This document shows positions 12,017 through 24,795 of a stretch of 64,000 nucleotides of DNA, in pieces. The notes below the pieces were generated by a model. It worked only from the letters and a program-made list of their open reading frames with translations. It was not told the origin of the DNA and searched no databases. The stretch's first letter is position 1; every line of letters starts with the position of its first letter. Both the position numbers and the translations under genes were made by a program. Origin of the DNA: Cystobasidium ongulense (Eukaryota; Basidiomycota; Cystobasidiomycetes; Cystobasidiales; Cystobasidiaceae); NCBI GenBank assembly GCA_022835595.1, contig BQUP01000008.1, positions 744,001 through 808,000 of the forward strand, given 5' to 3'.

Positions 12017-13190
12017 ATGTCACTGCAAGCACCAGCAGATGGCAAGCATGCTGATATAAGCGAGAAGCTCAACCCGCTCGCTGTGTTCCAATACGTGCCC
12101 GCTTCGCCCAAGTTGCTGGCCACGCTGCGACGACTCAATGCACTGCTCACGACGTATGCTGGAGTAGACAGATCGATGATGTTTGTGCAGGTGAGCAATC
12201 TGGCATATATGAAGCTCTATGCAGCGCTGAAGTTGAAGCTGTCTTTCTTCAGTACGCTTCTCCCCTCGTCGCATTGCTGATCACGAAAGCGTCGTCGCTC
12301 CGGCGTCAGCTTGAAGCGGGGCCGCACACCAAGAAATCAGCAATGACAGCAGCAGCAGCAGCTTCGGCGAGAAGCGTCGCAGTAGCGAGCAGTCTCAAGG
12401 TCTTGTCATCCAAGATCTCGGAAGCCAGAATGCTAGGACGCTTCTTTGGCTTGTTCCCTATAATCGCGTGGTTGTTCTCCTTAGAACAGAAGGATACCTC
12501 TGCGCCAGCTACACCTGAGAACAGGATCCTCAAGAATGTACAGAGGCTTCAGGCGTGGAGCATGATGGCATACTATCCACTTGAGCATGCTTGTGAGTCG
12601 ACCGAAAGACCTTGACAAGGCTGATCCTAAGCTTACGGTGGTTGTAGACTACCTCTCCGCACACGGTATCATTAACCTGTCCGCTCCCAAGAGACTGCAA
12701 GCTATCCTATGGGCATGCCGAGCATGGGCAGTCTATACCTTTTTGCAGCTATACGTACAGAGCGCTCAAGCGAAAGCCCTTGCAGCACGGATGAAATTTA
12801 TCTCGCAGAAGCGATCTCAAATAGGCCAACATGATGCCAAGACTGCAGCTGCACATATGAGGGAAAAGGATCAAAGCAAAGTGGATACGGACGAAATTGT
12901 CGAACAAGCTGGCAGTGCAGTTGAAGATGCTGCTTTGGTCATGAACGAACGAGAATGCCTGCAACAAGGCAGAACATTGCTCAATGGCATCATGACGAAT
13001 GTTGCATATGTTCCCATGACTATTCATTGGTAAGTTGCAGATAGAGCTAGGTCTAGAAGCACTTCTGACCATGTTTTACTCCGACAGGTCCCTCGAGAAA
13101 GGCCTGTTCAAAAACGAAATCTGGAGTTCGGTCTTTATGACTATTGCCGCCATTTCAGGCTTACATGCCAACTGGGCAGCGACAAAGTAG
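12017..13190 (+). CDS. PEX11-type peroxisomal membrane elongation factor
   Basis: Probable Pex11-family protein, which remodels the peroxisomal membrane during proliferation and division. Four exons (12017-12190, 12253-12592, 12648-13029, 13088-13190) join in frame to 332 residues. The N-terminus (ADISEKLNPLAVFQYVPAS, then LLATLRRLNALLTTYAGVDR) resembles the Pex11 amphipathic helix region. The central RISEARMLGR-like segment (here KISEARMLGRFFGLFPIIAW), the YYPLEHAYYL patch and the C-terminal hydrophobic hairpin also fit the family. A longer, hydrophilic loop (about residues 245-295) separates the last two membrane segments, which is more like the Pex11C or Pex25-like members than the short classic Pex11. 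Subfamily is uncertain. Confidence 0.8.
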
Positions 13191-14004
13191 TCAAAGGAAG
13201 GTGGATTCTTGTGCAAAATCTTCTCGGTGCTGCGTGCTTGTGATCAGGAAGATCGACGAGAGTGCTATAAACTTGCTTACCGCGCTGGGCGGGTCCCGTT
13301 CACCGAGGGAAGGGAAAGCGAGATTGCGATACGCGACCGATGTACCACTAGTCAGTATGCGATTCCGTCAAGTGACTGGCGTCAATTTGTATTTCTTGAC
13401 GGGTGCATACGAGAAAGGCAATTCTTCAAAGATTGCCGGACGGTCGCCACCGGCTGCTTGAGCTGACTTGCATTGCAACGCATGGCGTGCTTCTTTGCTC
13501 TTCAAGCATAAAGTGCAGGGCCTCAGAAGGCAGTCATCCTATTCACACATCAGACTACATTTGGCAACAGTAGAGTGTCCTTGTGTCCCTTCGACAGGTG
13601 AAGCCGTCCAGACCGGCAGGGTGGTGGCAGCGCTGCGACGATAAGGCGGTCAGCTGGCAAGAGCTGTCGACATCTTCCCTCAAGGCTGCGAGAACGACGA
13701 CACGGCAAGCATTGTTATTCTGACTGCCTGTACCACAAGCAAGTAGCGACGCTACCCCATCCGACAGTCTTCTCCCCCGGTGTTGGCTATCCGGACCCCA
13801 TTTACACGAGAAGTGACCGCTGCAGTCAGCTATACCCATCCCGACATCAAGCAAACACCAATAGCAAGGTCACTCAGCTACACATACTACGCTGCTGTGT
13901 ATTACATCTTCCCCATATTCAAGGCGATATCGCTTCCAGCTTAGAGAAACGAGATTCTGTCTCCACTGCTGAGCTAGCCAAAGCTAGCCAGCCTGTGGCT
14001 TGCA
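13191..14004. promoter_or_regulatory. Intergenic region upstream of the RING-H2 gene
   Basis: About 0.8 kb between tandem genes. Open frames here start at TTG/GTG or are short and compositionally random. It presumably contains the RING-gene promoter; no specific element was recognised. Confidence 0.35.
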
Positions 14005-17000
14005 ATGGACACTACACAGCACAGTGAGTCGGACTTCCTCCACACACACACACTTCTGGGTTTACATTCGCGGTGCTGACCTTGTCCTCTTCCATCACAC
14101 CCAGATCGACTGCGGTTCTTCACGGCTTCACGAGCGGCTTCCTCGTCTTCCCTACGCACTGATCCAGACTCAAGCGCTGCATCCCATACATCCACACGCA
14201 GACGACAACGTTCTTCGTCAGCCTATATTCTCGACAACTCTTCCGACAGCAATACCCATTCTGGCCAAGCTCAAGCCGCCACGACGAGCACCTCTTCTAG
14301 ACCTCTCGTCTCGACACCGTCTCAAGGCGTCAGCAATTGGAATGCCAGGCAAGAAATCCACATGAACACGCACAGTGATGCGAGCTCTCTGACCGCTCGT
14401 CGACCATATCGAGCAAGATCCACCTCCAGAAGAAATAGAAGACTATTTGCCACACTGCCGTCTAACAGTAGTGACCGGCGACAAGAGGCAAATGCAACGG
14501 CAAATCCAGCAGGTGACGAACAAACAAGACAACGAACTGTATCGAATGCTTTCCAAAGGCTCCCGCTTGCTTTCGAACCATCACCCCGACTCGAGTTGCC
14601 GGAACATGGCTTGCACAGCTTCAAGCGCTCCTTCGAAGACGCTACATCAGTTTCGGTCAACGGCATGACAGACCACTGGTCAGCTGCTACAAGTGGAAAT
14701 GAGACGAGTCCGTCTGGATCAAGCGTGGCATTCTCATCTAGCAGTCCCTCGTCAAACAGCCCTGTCACCCTTCCTCAAAGGCAGGTTAATGCGTCCAGCT
14801 CTTCCCTCGCTTACCATGAAGGTTCTCTCAATCTACCTTTACCCGAGTCGTGGCTGCGGGATGTTGAGCAAAGGCAAGACGTTGGGACTTCCGCATTGAC
14901 ACTCAGTCACTCGCCGCCTACACCCGATAATGCCAGCTCCCGCATCAAGAGGCGCAGGTCTCGTTCAAATAGATCTCGAACAGATGGGCCTGGTAGCCTT
15001 CAAATGTTTGACAGCGCGAGTGCACCTTTCAACTATACGTCAACTTTATGTCCACCGACAGGTAGTGTCAGAGAAACGTCTTTGTCAAGTCCTGCACAGA
15101 TTGAGCACGAAGATTCGGCATCTGTTGTTTCTCCTCGAGATGACCTCCTAGACGACTGGCTTCACCATGACGCTAGGACTGAGATGGATTTCTACGATAT
15201 GTCGCTAGATACAGTCCAAAGTGCGACTGACGACCTTGTGCGTGAAGACGAGATATACATTGACATGTCTGCGGGATTAGAACACGAGGTTGCGGAACAG
15301 CAAGATTTACCATCCAGTGACACTGAAGGAGCAGAAACGACACCACTTCTTCCCGCTCTAGAAAGTCCATCTTCATCGACTTCAGTCTCCATAAGACGTG
15401 GTTTACAGAGGCAATTTTCACTTGGAACACTGCCTTTGTTCCATTTTGAGGAAGTGGACGACAGGTTGGATGAAGATCTTCCAGGAATACTAGATGAGGA
15501 CGAAGGACAGTCTGATGTCAATGTTGAAGTAGACGAATCCAATGAAAGTGCTCCACGACCTTCCGCGCGCTCACGTAGTCGATTACCTCGACCGCCCCGC
15601 AGACCGTACCTTCAGCGCAATACGACGGCTGTATCCCCACCCGAAGAATCACCCATTCACACTCCTGAAGAGGTATCTGAACAGCGCGGTGCCTTCTCCA
15701 TCTACCTCGGTCTTAGACAATGGCATTCCAGTGCCAACCAAGCTACTTCCACCGCACGCACCGCAAGTGGCGAATTCATTCAAAGTCGACCGACCGAACC
15801 TCTTCCTCCGATATCTCGCTTCGGAGATCAAGCCCCTCGGCTTTCTCTCAACCTTGGTCTCGACGATGATATAATGCAGCATGATGTACCGATCGCGCCC
15901 ACTGATACTGCGCCTGGCCTCAACATACTCGAGCCAGCCCAGAATGGCAGAACGCGTAGCACGAGTGCAGCTACATCATCGAGCTCCTCTTCTCTAGGCA
16001 CAGGCTGGCATTCGGACGGTGAAAGAGCACGAGCTGAACTGCTTTCGGATCATCTGGAGAACAGTCGACGCATCGCGGCAGACGTACAAAGGCTTCAGGC
16101 GCGCTTGCAAACGAATGCACCTTTCGGTCGTGCTTCTCAACCTTCGACTCCGCACGCACGCGAAGTGTATCCACCGGTCGAGACTCTCGGTGCAGGAATC
16201 GCTTCCGCTGTGCCACCACGCGTCAGTCTTTCTTCGGCTTTAGGCAGCACAAGCCGTCAAACCAACGAGCCCGACTTTAGTGCCAGAGTAAACAGCACCA
16301 GTCTTTGGGGAGAAGTCGCAGCTTCTTCTTCTTCTTCTCAATCTACACCGTCTTACGCAACAGACATGGCGACTGCCGGTGCTTCGATCATCACTCAATC
16401 CAGCTTTACTCGTCGACCTGGAGCACTCGGCGGCAGTAACATGCGGGGACCTACTCGTACTAGCAACGAAGCTTGGATGAGAGCACAAGGAATTGACTTC
16501 TACGATTCTCTGCACCAGGCGGGTCGCTCCAGCCGCACATCCAGGACAGCTACCGGCATTGCTGCTGCACCTACTTCTTCCGCACCTCGTTCACGCATTC
16601 CTACGTCTGTCACCACGCCGACGTTTCCTTCGTTCAGGAGAACAACCCCCACTCCTGTGTCGAGTTTACCGCCTTCACCTTCTCTGCCATCTGTATCAAC
16701 CTTCGCTGCGGCTGGTACCCTGCCTAGGCATACCCCACGAACTTTCACAGACGGTGACTGGTCATCGTTGCACAGCGGCTCAGGTCGTACATTGTCAGAG
16801 CACGTCGCACAGGGCACACTTCCCTTACCCACCACTTGGGTTCGTTCTTCCGGACGCGCTCTCTCGGCAGGGCATCCTGGAGCAGGTCAATTGATCAACA
16901 CTTCTTCAGGCATCTTCGCGTCATTGGCTACGACTGCTCCGGACAATTCCAGAGAAACGTCTGGTCCACAGCTTGCGGCCATCAGACCCCTCTCGCCTTT

Positions 17001-18857
17001 CTTCCAGCCACAGACTCACGCTCCTGCCAGCGGAGGTCGCCAAAGACAGAATACAGCTGCATCAGACTTTGGCGAAGATGAAGGTCTTGGTGCCGCTGTA
17101 CATCCATTGTCTACTTCGCTTAGTAACAGTAGAGCACCGATGAGCTGGCTTCAAGAAGTGCAGGCTATAGACGCGAGGCGAGCCGCTGCTCGGGAGTCTC
17201 TGTCGCGAGACATTCGACCTGCCAACCATCGCAACGCCAGCACCACCGAAGTACAAGATCCTCTTCCTGCCGTACAAGAAATGAACTCTTCTGTTAATAG
17301 CAATCGAACCCGAACGACGTGGCGTGAAGAGATACAAGCGATAGATGCGAGACGCACGGCTGCTCGAGAAGCTCGCCCACGAAGTGATCGCAGCTCTAGT
17401 AACAATACCGCGATTACGGATTGGTTCCGTGGTCACACGAACGAAATGCCACCTGAGCGGCCAAGTGCCTTTAACTTCGCTCTCTCAGCCCGGGCGGCGG
17501 CAGCAACTGAGACCGAAGAGGCTAGCGATGGCATTGCCGCAGCTGTTCGACGCTTGGATGATGTGCGTCGCTTGCTTGATGAAGTGAGTCCTTCTCTGCC
17601 GCGACGTTCAATATGCTCTCACTGATGGACTCTGCCTCACAGGTTGAACAGAATATGCAAAGGAGACGTCAGTCCTACGAACCCAGATCCACAGAGCAGA
17701 ACCAGGACTCGCATTCAACTTCTCGTCATATGCTAAGAGACATATCAGCCATGGATACAAGGAGACAATCATCAGCCAGAAGATCTCCAGATAGGACACC
17801 TTCGTTACTTTCGACAAGACTGCCATCGATCCGCGCATCACCCGTGACTTCTGTGTCGAGAGGCAGCGTCTCGGGTTCGTCTAGCATAACTCCATCTTCC
17901 GCTGCTCCACAGATCAGTATGCCCTTACGTACACGGTCGCAGCAGCGCCCGGACGGTACTCGACCCACCTTGCAGCCATTCGAAGAGATTTTTGCCGAAG
18001 TTGAAGCGGAGTTTTCGCAACGAGATCGAACAAGAAGTGCTGGCGAGCGACTCCCGGGTACTCGGTCGTTCGTGCACGGCTTATCTAGGGATCGAAGACG
18101 AGAAGCTGAAGAAGGAGCGATACCGTACGAATTGCACGATAGGCAAGCTACGCCAGAATTGTCGACCTCATCGCTCGAGACGATTCAGAGTGAACTCACT
18201 CGGTTGCGTAGGCGTTTACAGCGCGATTGGAGCCCTCATCGATCCGGCTTTGCCCTGCAAGATAGCAATAATACCCACTTATCAGATATAGCTGGTCTAC
18301 GTGCACGGGGTTCAGCAAGCCCAGATCCGACTGGCTCAAATGCCCGTCGAGGGGAGGCAGGTGAAAGAGTTCCACTACCGCCCTTCCTTCTTAGATCCTT
18401 ACGGGCAAGACGCCAAGCTACATTCGGCCATAGCGAGAGTGAAACCGACATCGCCGCTGAGCTGGGCAATTATGCTGGCGATCTGGATCTCGACATGTCA
18501 TATGAAGGTCTCTTAGCACTTTCGGAACGACTGGGCGAAGTCAAACGTCGGGGGGCAACTTCTGAAGCTCTCTCGCGTGGACTAATTCTTTTTAAGTTCG
18601 TCAAAACCACGCTCGACGTAACTGGTCCTGAAGAGGCCAGAGAGACTCGGTGCGCTATCTGCCTTGAAGATTATGAGGAACAAGATAAGTGTGCAAAGAG
18701 CACAAAGTGCGGTCACGCCCTTCACGAAGATTGCTTGACGGTAAGTGGGACATGAGTGTGGAACAAGTGTAAATGTTCACTAACATTCTGCGTTTTGCAA
18801 TAGACTTGGTTGCGGCGCAACGATACATGCCCTATCTGTCGACAGACGGCGGTCTGA
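14005..18857 (+). CDS. Very large RING-H2 finger protein, probable E3 ubiquitin ligase
   Basis: Predicted 1,549-residue protein whose only recognisable domain is a RING-H2 finger at the extreme C-terminus: CAIC, then KCGHALHEDC, then CPIC, matching C-x2-C-x14-C-x-H-x2-H-x2-C-x10-C-x2-C. The final zinc pair is on the last exon, so splicing at 18740/18804 is needed to complete the finger. Exons are 14005-14023, 14105-17583, 17643-18740 and 18804-18857. The first coding exon is only 19 nt (MDTTQH plus one base); it is supported because the frame of exon 2 is open back to the acceptor at 14104. The rest is Ser/Thr/Pro/Arg-rich and probably disordered, with acidic patches and a repeated QAIDARR motif near residues 1020-1100. 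Ubiquitin ligase activity is inferred from the RING; substrate unknown. Confidence 0.85.
17143..17800 (+). repeat. Degenerate protein-level repeat (W-x-E-[IV]-QAIDARR-x-AARE) in the RING gene
   Basis: Three related segments follow one another in the coding sequence: SWLQEVQAIDARRAAARE, TWREEIQAIDARRTAARE and a weaker LRDISAMDTRRQSSARR. The first two match at most positions over about 18 residues and are about 50 residues apart. They look like short helical motifs in otherwise disordered sequence and could be repeated docking sites. Confidence 0.7.
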
Positions 18858-19092
18858 GCCTTGACTTGGCCTTAATTAGTATTACATGCTATTAACGACT
18901 ACGAATATAACATTGGTTTTTCTATCATATATCGTATGGCCTCATGTAGCCTTTCTTTAGCATCTGCTCTGCTCAATTTCTGTATCGCACTGGTCTTTTC
19001 AGATTATTTCAATAGTATTACAAGCAACATCACATCGTTCAAAAGCAGACATGTTGATACATGCGTCCTTTTAAAAAGTTCGATATCGGCAG

Positions 19093-20393
19093 CTAATTTC
19101 GGGGCGGAAAGGCGTTTCGATTATGGCCACCACGTCCACTAAATCCCCCGTTCTGCCTTCGCTTCTGCCTGTCCTGTTCTTCAAGTGCAATCTGTTCCAT
19201 TGCTGTAAGCTGTTTCTTCGGCGGTGCGTTACCACTACTTGATGCGCTGTGATCTAACTTTGACGATTTGCCTTTGAGGGGATTCGCTCTCAGTGGGTTC
19301 GTCGTTCTCCCTACCATCTTTAGAGGATTGACCTTGGGTTTTGGCAGTTCCGCAGCTATTGTCACCGGCTCAGCAGACACCAGGACAGCTTGTGGATTAC
19401 TTGTTTCGCCAGGCTTCGCATCATTGAGCTGCTCTCCGTCCACCTGGCTACCTGCAGCATCGGTCGGTGCAGGAGCAGGACTGGCACTGCCCAACTCTGC
19501 TGCAGGTGTAGGCATAGCGTCTTCCCGTTGCTTGCCCTTGTTCCCAAATCCTCCAATGGAGAGCTTAATAGGGTGAATGGTTGTGACATCAAGGTCCTCT
19601 TCCTCTGCAGGCGTTGATGGCTCAGCTGAAGAGCCTTCGCCACCATTCTGTTCTTTTGCCGCTTCGAGTGCTTTGACTCTCTCTATTTGCTCATTGATCA
19701 TTCGTCTTTGTCTTTCTTCATCTCCCAGATCTTGTCTTTCCTTCTTTAAAGCTGCGTCCTGCTTTGCCAGAGCTTTGGGAGAGGTATCAATCCAAGATAT
19801 GAACCATCCTTTCTCTGTTTCGTCCACATGGCAGATACCGTTCTTTCCGAGATATTGGAGGAAGCCAGTCAGAGTCACCCACTTTGTAGAGTTCATATGC
19901 GTGTGCGACTTGTCTTGAATAAACTCTTGGTAAACTTGATTCGCTCGGACTCGCTTTGTACCCCAGCGCCGGCTGAGCAGCTGGATGAAGTCTGTCAAGA
20001 ACTCTTTCGAGTAGTTTTCGATGTATGAGTTGGCATGCTCTCCGACGACTAGCATCTGTCGGACGTGCCCTTCCGAAAGCGAGTGCTGCTTGAAGGCGTT
20101 CTCATCTCTATCCAATATGGCCCAAAAGTCAGTGGCGGGCTAGATGAAGATGCCTCAAGACTGCGGCAGTAACAAGGCAATGCACGCCTTAACTCACCTG
20201 CATTGTTTCTGGCACACCTGGCAGTAGAATCTGAGTCGCTGCAGACCTTTCGCCTTTGCTGCGTTGGCTATAGCCTGTGTAGGACAAATTGACAACCGTC
20301 CATCAGTTATAGGAATAACAGACAAGACAAGCAAGTCAGAGTCCGCATCCCAGCGATACTCACCTTTGGGGTTCCTGCTTCTGCTTTGGGCAT
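19093..20393 (-). CDS. Kin17-like zinc-finger protein
   Basis: Nuclear protein of the Kin17 family, linked in other organisms to splicing and DNA replication/repair. Three exons (20393-20364, 20274-20198, 20107-19093) give 373 residues. The first 10 residues end TPK, followed after a splice by AIANAAKAKGLQRLRFYC, the standard start. A C2H2 finger (CQVCQKQC...HSLSEGH) and the Kin17 winged-helix region follow (FLTDFIQLLSRRWGTKRV, YQEFIQDKSHTHMNST, WVTLTGFLQYLGK, WFISWID). After about residue 180 the protein becomes charged, then low-complexity, ending GRGGHNRNAFPPRN. I do not see the C-terminal KOW/SH3-like module of the animal protein, as is usual for shorter fungal members. It shares a promoter region with the divergent glycosyltransferase. 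Confidence 0.9.
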
Positions 20394-20589
20394 CCTGAAG
20401 TATTGCTTATGAAGTCTTTGTATTCAGCGAGTGTGTGTGAGATCAAGGTGGATGCAACTTATCTCGCAATTCTCATGGCAAAGCAACTCTCGTTCCGAAC
20501 AACAGCATGAGCAATTGCAGAAACGACGGCTCCAAGCACACGAACAGCTAGTGCGATGCTCTCGACAGCTCAGCCTCACACGCGCGAAC
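20394..20589. promoter_or_regulatory. Bidirectional promoter, KIN17 / glycosyltransferase
   Basis: Only 196 bases separate the Kin17 ATG from the chosen glycosyltransferase ATG, in divergent orientation. Another in-frame ATG at 20452 could extend the glycosyltransferase by 46 residues, leaving under 60 bases between the two genes. Confidence 0.5.
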
Positions 20590-23500
20590 ATGCCAGGCAG
20601 CTCTCCCCATGGCTTTACGGCACCAGAGAGCACCAGCCGACGTGCTCATAACGCGGCGAACGGCTATGCAGACCGCAGCAGCACGCCTACGGGACTTGGT
20701 CTGCGTACATCTCCTCATCACCCTCAGCCGTATTACAGGCCAGTCCAGGATGGCGCAAGGCCGCCGTTGTACCATTCGGATAGCTCGTACGGTTCACCAA
20801 GGCACGACGCATTCGCTGATAACGGTGGACCTGCTTCGAGCCCCCCTCCAGATGAAGCGAATGTCTTCTTCCAGCCCGAAGGAATAAGCACTGCAGCTGC
20901 ATATAACAGCCCTCTGCTACACACTACAAAAGCGGCGCAGAAGCGCTTCAAAGCTGGCACATTATACGGAGAAACCGATCATTTAGATTATATTCAGGAA
21001 GGCGAGAGAACCCCAACTGCAGCAAGCAGGGCATCTTTCCAGCCCTACAAGCCTTCAAGTTCTGCAAGAATACGTTTAGTACCTCAAGTCAATGGCCATA
21101 CATATACCGCTGCGCCAGCATCAACGTATAGCCAAGACAGCTATAGCAAGCTCTCACGTGGTTTCACATCCCAACTATTGCAATTACTGCCTGTGCGGAT
21201 ACAGCGCATCTTCAAGAAGAGACGGAAGAAAAGTTTCTCTTCTGACATACGTGCTGGCGCGCCGCGCCCAGTCCCAGCAGAACGTAGCGGTTTTCGCTTA
21301 GTTTCGGCGACCTGTTTGACCGTAGTCGCTTTGATCTACCTGTTTCAGCGGGGCAAGCACGCTTCGAACACGACATCTTCGCTATCCGGATTGGAAACAT
21401 CCATGTTCAGCGATGTATCTGTCAAGCCTGCCGTTCCAACACAGAAGTGGTGGCAAGTTCCGCAGGAGACTATATTGAGCGAACCTAAGAAAGGTAGGCA
21501 CACTCTGACAGCATTGAAAAGGAAGACTGCTGATGGCACTAATTTGCAGTTAAGAAGAAAGCCTCTTCCCTTGCGAAACCGTATTATACTTTCGAGGAGC
21601 TGATGGCCTTGTCTTCGAAACATGCGGTACCCATACCATATCAAGGAGGCACTCCGGAAGACCCGCCTTTTGTGACAGTCCTTGTCGATTGCTTACAGTC
21701 TCCAGATCCCCTCAGCGGGACCCGTGTAGAGGCGATAAACAACCTCCTGTTCACACTCTCGACTGAATCTGTACCGCCGTCTTCCATTCGCATCCTTATC
21801 TCTCCCGATGACTATCCTCGTACAAACCCAGGACTATTCGGCTATAGCACGGGCAAGGTCTCGCTCTATACTATCTCAGCTTCCACCGCTAGCAACTATC
21901 TCAGTACGCCGGCTTTTGCCAATATTACTTCCGATTATGTGCTACTACTGCGCTGCCCTGAGGCACGCGGAGAGAATGCGCCTACCACCAGCAACACAAG
22001 CTTTGTCAAAAACATGCTTCACGTTGCTGGTACAGAAGAGTATAGCAACAAGGCACTTACTTCGTCAGGTATAGCTAGAAGACCACAGCCAGGATTCGAT
22101 ACTCAACGTGCGATTGCGTATGGAACACAGTCGAAAAGCACCGGAGAGGGTGAATCCGGCGAAAACGAATACCGGCAAATCACGGAATCAAGGCCTGTTG
22201 ACTATCCATTCGGAGATCTTCTCATCCACTCGACATGGCTTGATGCCCTGAAAATGGAGTCCAGGCTTCCTCCTGCACAACAGACCGAAGCGCCCTCGCA
22301 TGGTCTCATAGCCTCATTGGGGCGCAAGCTGGGCAATCAACTGCAATTGCAAATATGGGCATTGCCTCTTGATGTGCCTGAAGCCTATACATCTCAAAAT
22401 GTTTCAGCCGAGCTACTGGACTTTATCAAAGACCATCCTGAGGACTTCGAGACCAGAGGGAAAGACGAGCGCACATATGATAGTCTGGGTAGTCCCGCCA
22501 AAGTGGCTATGATGATCTCTAAGAGAGACCGTGCGTACATGTCATCGTGGGAGACAATACTATGTGGCTTCGCAGACGATGCCATATACGGTCATGAAGT
22601 CCGATTGTTCGCATCGTCCGATTCGGTGGGCGTTCATGAGTATGTCTCCAGCTGTCCGGAGGTTGAGATCCATCCATTGAGCATCGAAGCTGTGCAAGCT
22701 TGGTCTCCTGACCTCTGCCTGACGACTTCGGAGGCCCAGGTCGATATAGCAGCGGCGAGTTCAGGGTGCTTTCGGATTAACGTACCCGGAGAGGATTTGG
22801 TACATATGGACTGGCTAGTAGCTCTACCTCTGGAAAGCTTGCTCAGTGAGTACAGGATTCGGGCGCTCACAAAAGGCTTGGAATCTGACTGACAAGGAAA
22901 TTTTTAATAGACTGGAATGTCCCGAAGATTGACTTGGCTATAGTCACGAACAATCGACCAGTGTCTTTGCATCGGTTGTTGACATCAATACGATCTGCAC
23001 ATTATTTAGGTGATAGAGTAAACCTCTTTCTGAATCTGGAACAAACTACAGACGATGCGACAAGAAAGATGCTTGAAGGCTCTTCTTGGCCGTTTGGTAG
23101 TATCTCGTTGCGTCATAGGATAGTCATGGGTGGACTTTTAGCTTCCATCGTTGAGAGCTGGTATCCGGCAAATGATGACACCTACGGAGTCTTGCTCGAA
23201 GACGATGTTGAGGTCTCGCCTCTCTTCTACTCTTGGCTCAAATTCACTATCCTGTACTATCGCTACGGTGCTGAAGCTATGCGCAAGCAATCCGAAAGAT
23301 TGTATGGCATCTCGCTATATCAGCCTAAGAATATAGAACTTCGACCTGAGGGAAGACGTAAATTTGACGCTCATAAATTGTTAGAAGATATCGGAATACC
23401 TTCTACGTTGCCTTATTTATCGCAGATACCATGTTCATGGGGAGCAGCCTACTTTCCTGAACATTGGAAGGAATTTCACCAATTCTTGATGATTCGATTA

Positions 23501-24166
23501 TCAGAGGCGGCTTTGGACTTATCAGATCCTATAGTACCGAATATCAGATCTAATAGATGGCCTAATTCATGGAAGAGATACTCAATTGAATTGGTCTATT
23601 TGAAAGGTTATAGCATGTTATATCCAAATTATGCAGATTTTAGATCATTATCCACAAATCATCTGGAACAAGGTACTCATGTCAAAGATGAAGTACAAGC
23701 TCAGAAGAGGAGAGACTTGTTCGAAGTACCTCTACTTACGGAAGAAGATAATCTGATAGATGAGCTGCCGGATGGAAGGTTACCTTCGTGGTCTAGCTTA
23801 CCTATTCTCGATTTCTGGGGCAGTTTTGTCAATGAGAAGGAGATTGTAGACAGGGGACAAATTACGTTCGACGAGCTTGAGCTGTGCCCGATAGAAGGCA
23901 GGCAGGATACAGAATTGACTACAGCAAATACAGAGACAGCTAGCTCGAAGACAATAGAGGTAGATCACGATGCCTCAACATTACTCTGCGCCGGACCGAT
24001 GGATGCACAAGATTGGAAGGAGTGGAGAATGAGATTGCGACACGGTGCGACTGAAATAGATGCAAGAATGTTGTTGGACAGAGAAGCTCGCCTTGATGAG
24101 CGTGAGAGGCGGATAGCACAATTGGAATTGCAGCTTATGCATGCAGATGTACGTGGTGAACACTAG
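20590..24166 (+). CDS. Type II membrane glycosyltransferase (GT-A/GT2-like), 1,151 residues
   Basis: Predicted Golgi/ER-type glycosyltransferase of unknown donor and acceptor. Three exons (20590-21493, 21550-22845, 22911-24166) join in frame. A proline/serine-rich cytoplasmic tail of about 230 residues with basic KKRRKK precedes a single hydrophobic anchor (TCLTVVALIYLF, about residue 240), consistent with a type II protein. Two lumenal parts follow. The first begins FVTVLVDCLQS and resembles a GT-A start without an obvious DxD. The second begins LAIVTNNRPVSLHRLLTSI and carries GVLLEDDVEVS, a DxD-like metal site, plus IPCSWGAAYFPEHW and LSTNHLEQGTHV. The C-terminus is a charged helix. The second part is probably the catalytic one. 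Family known to me only as fungal and plant GT2-like proteins. Confidence 0.75.
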
Positions 24167-24795
24167 AGCTGCAGTTTTTATGGGTATAGAAAGCAATTAG
24201 ATAGTCGTTCATCGATGAGGAATTACGTGGTCATAGCAGTAGCATAGTCTAGATTGGTGTCCTCAGCTACTGTGTTGTTGTACCGGCGCTGCCTACCAAA
24301 CTATCCGAATTATCACGACGGAGCGCGGGACAAGTGATCCATGCGAGCTGTGCCTCAGCAATACGATGATGTGTATACTCAACAATCCAGGCTGTGCGAA
24401 CTCACACTGCGACCCGGTGAGCACAATATTGTGGATCATGTCTTCGACGCGCTTTACCGCTCACGCGTTCCGTTGCTGCTGGTGGCTGAGCCCGATCACT
24501 CTTCCTCCAGCACGGTCCAGTTTGCAATTTACAATTCTGCTACAGCGTGGGCAGTTCAACTGCGGCTTTTCTTTTGATTGTATACTGCACACATCGCCCA
24601 CACTCGCTCATCTGCTACGCTCGACATCCCCGACAGTCTTCCTCGAACCGACCTTCACTCGGTGCTTTGGCTCACGTGCACCCCGCCTCACACCACATCG
24701 GTTCGCAAGGCAGCCGGGTGGCCATTCTCCGTCCATCGTTCGTGGACAAGACTTGACACATCACACAGACCGGGACGTTCTTGTTGGCGTACACG
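24167..24795. promoter_or_regulatory. Intergenic region before the unknown membrane protein
   Basis: About 0.63 kb, pyrimidine-rich on the plus strand towards its right end, which suits a fungal core promoter or 5' leader. No gene is supported. Confidence 0.35.

Noticed and set aside
13144-13466. Two overlapping plus-strand frames after the PEX11-type gene
   Set aside because: They overlap the last PEX11 exon or start at TTG; most likely 3' UTR.
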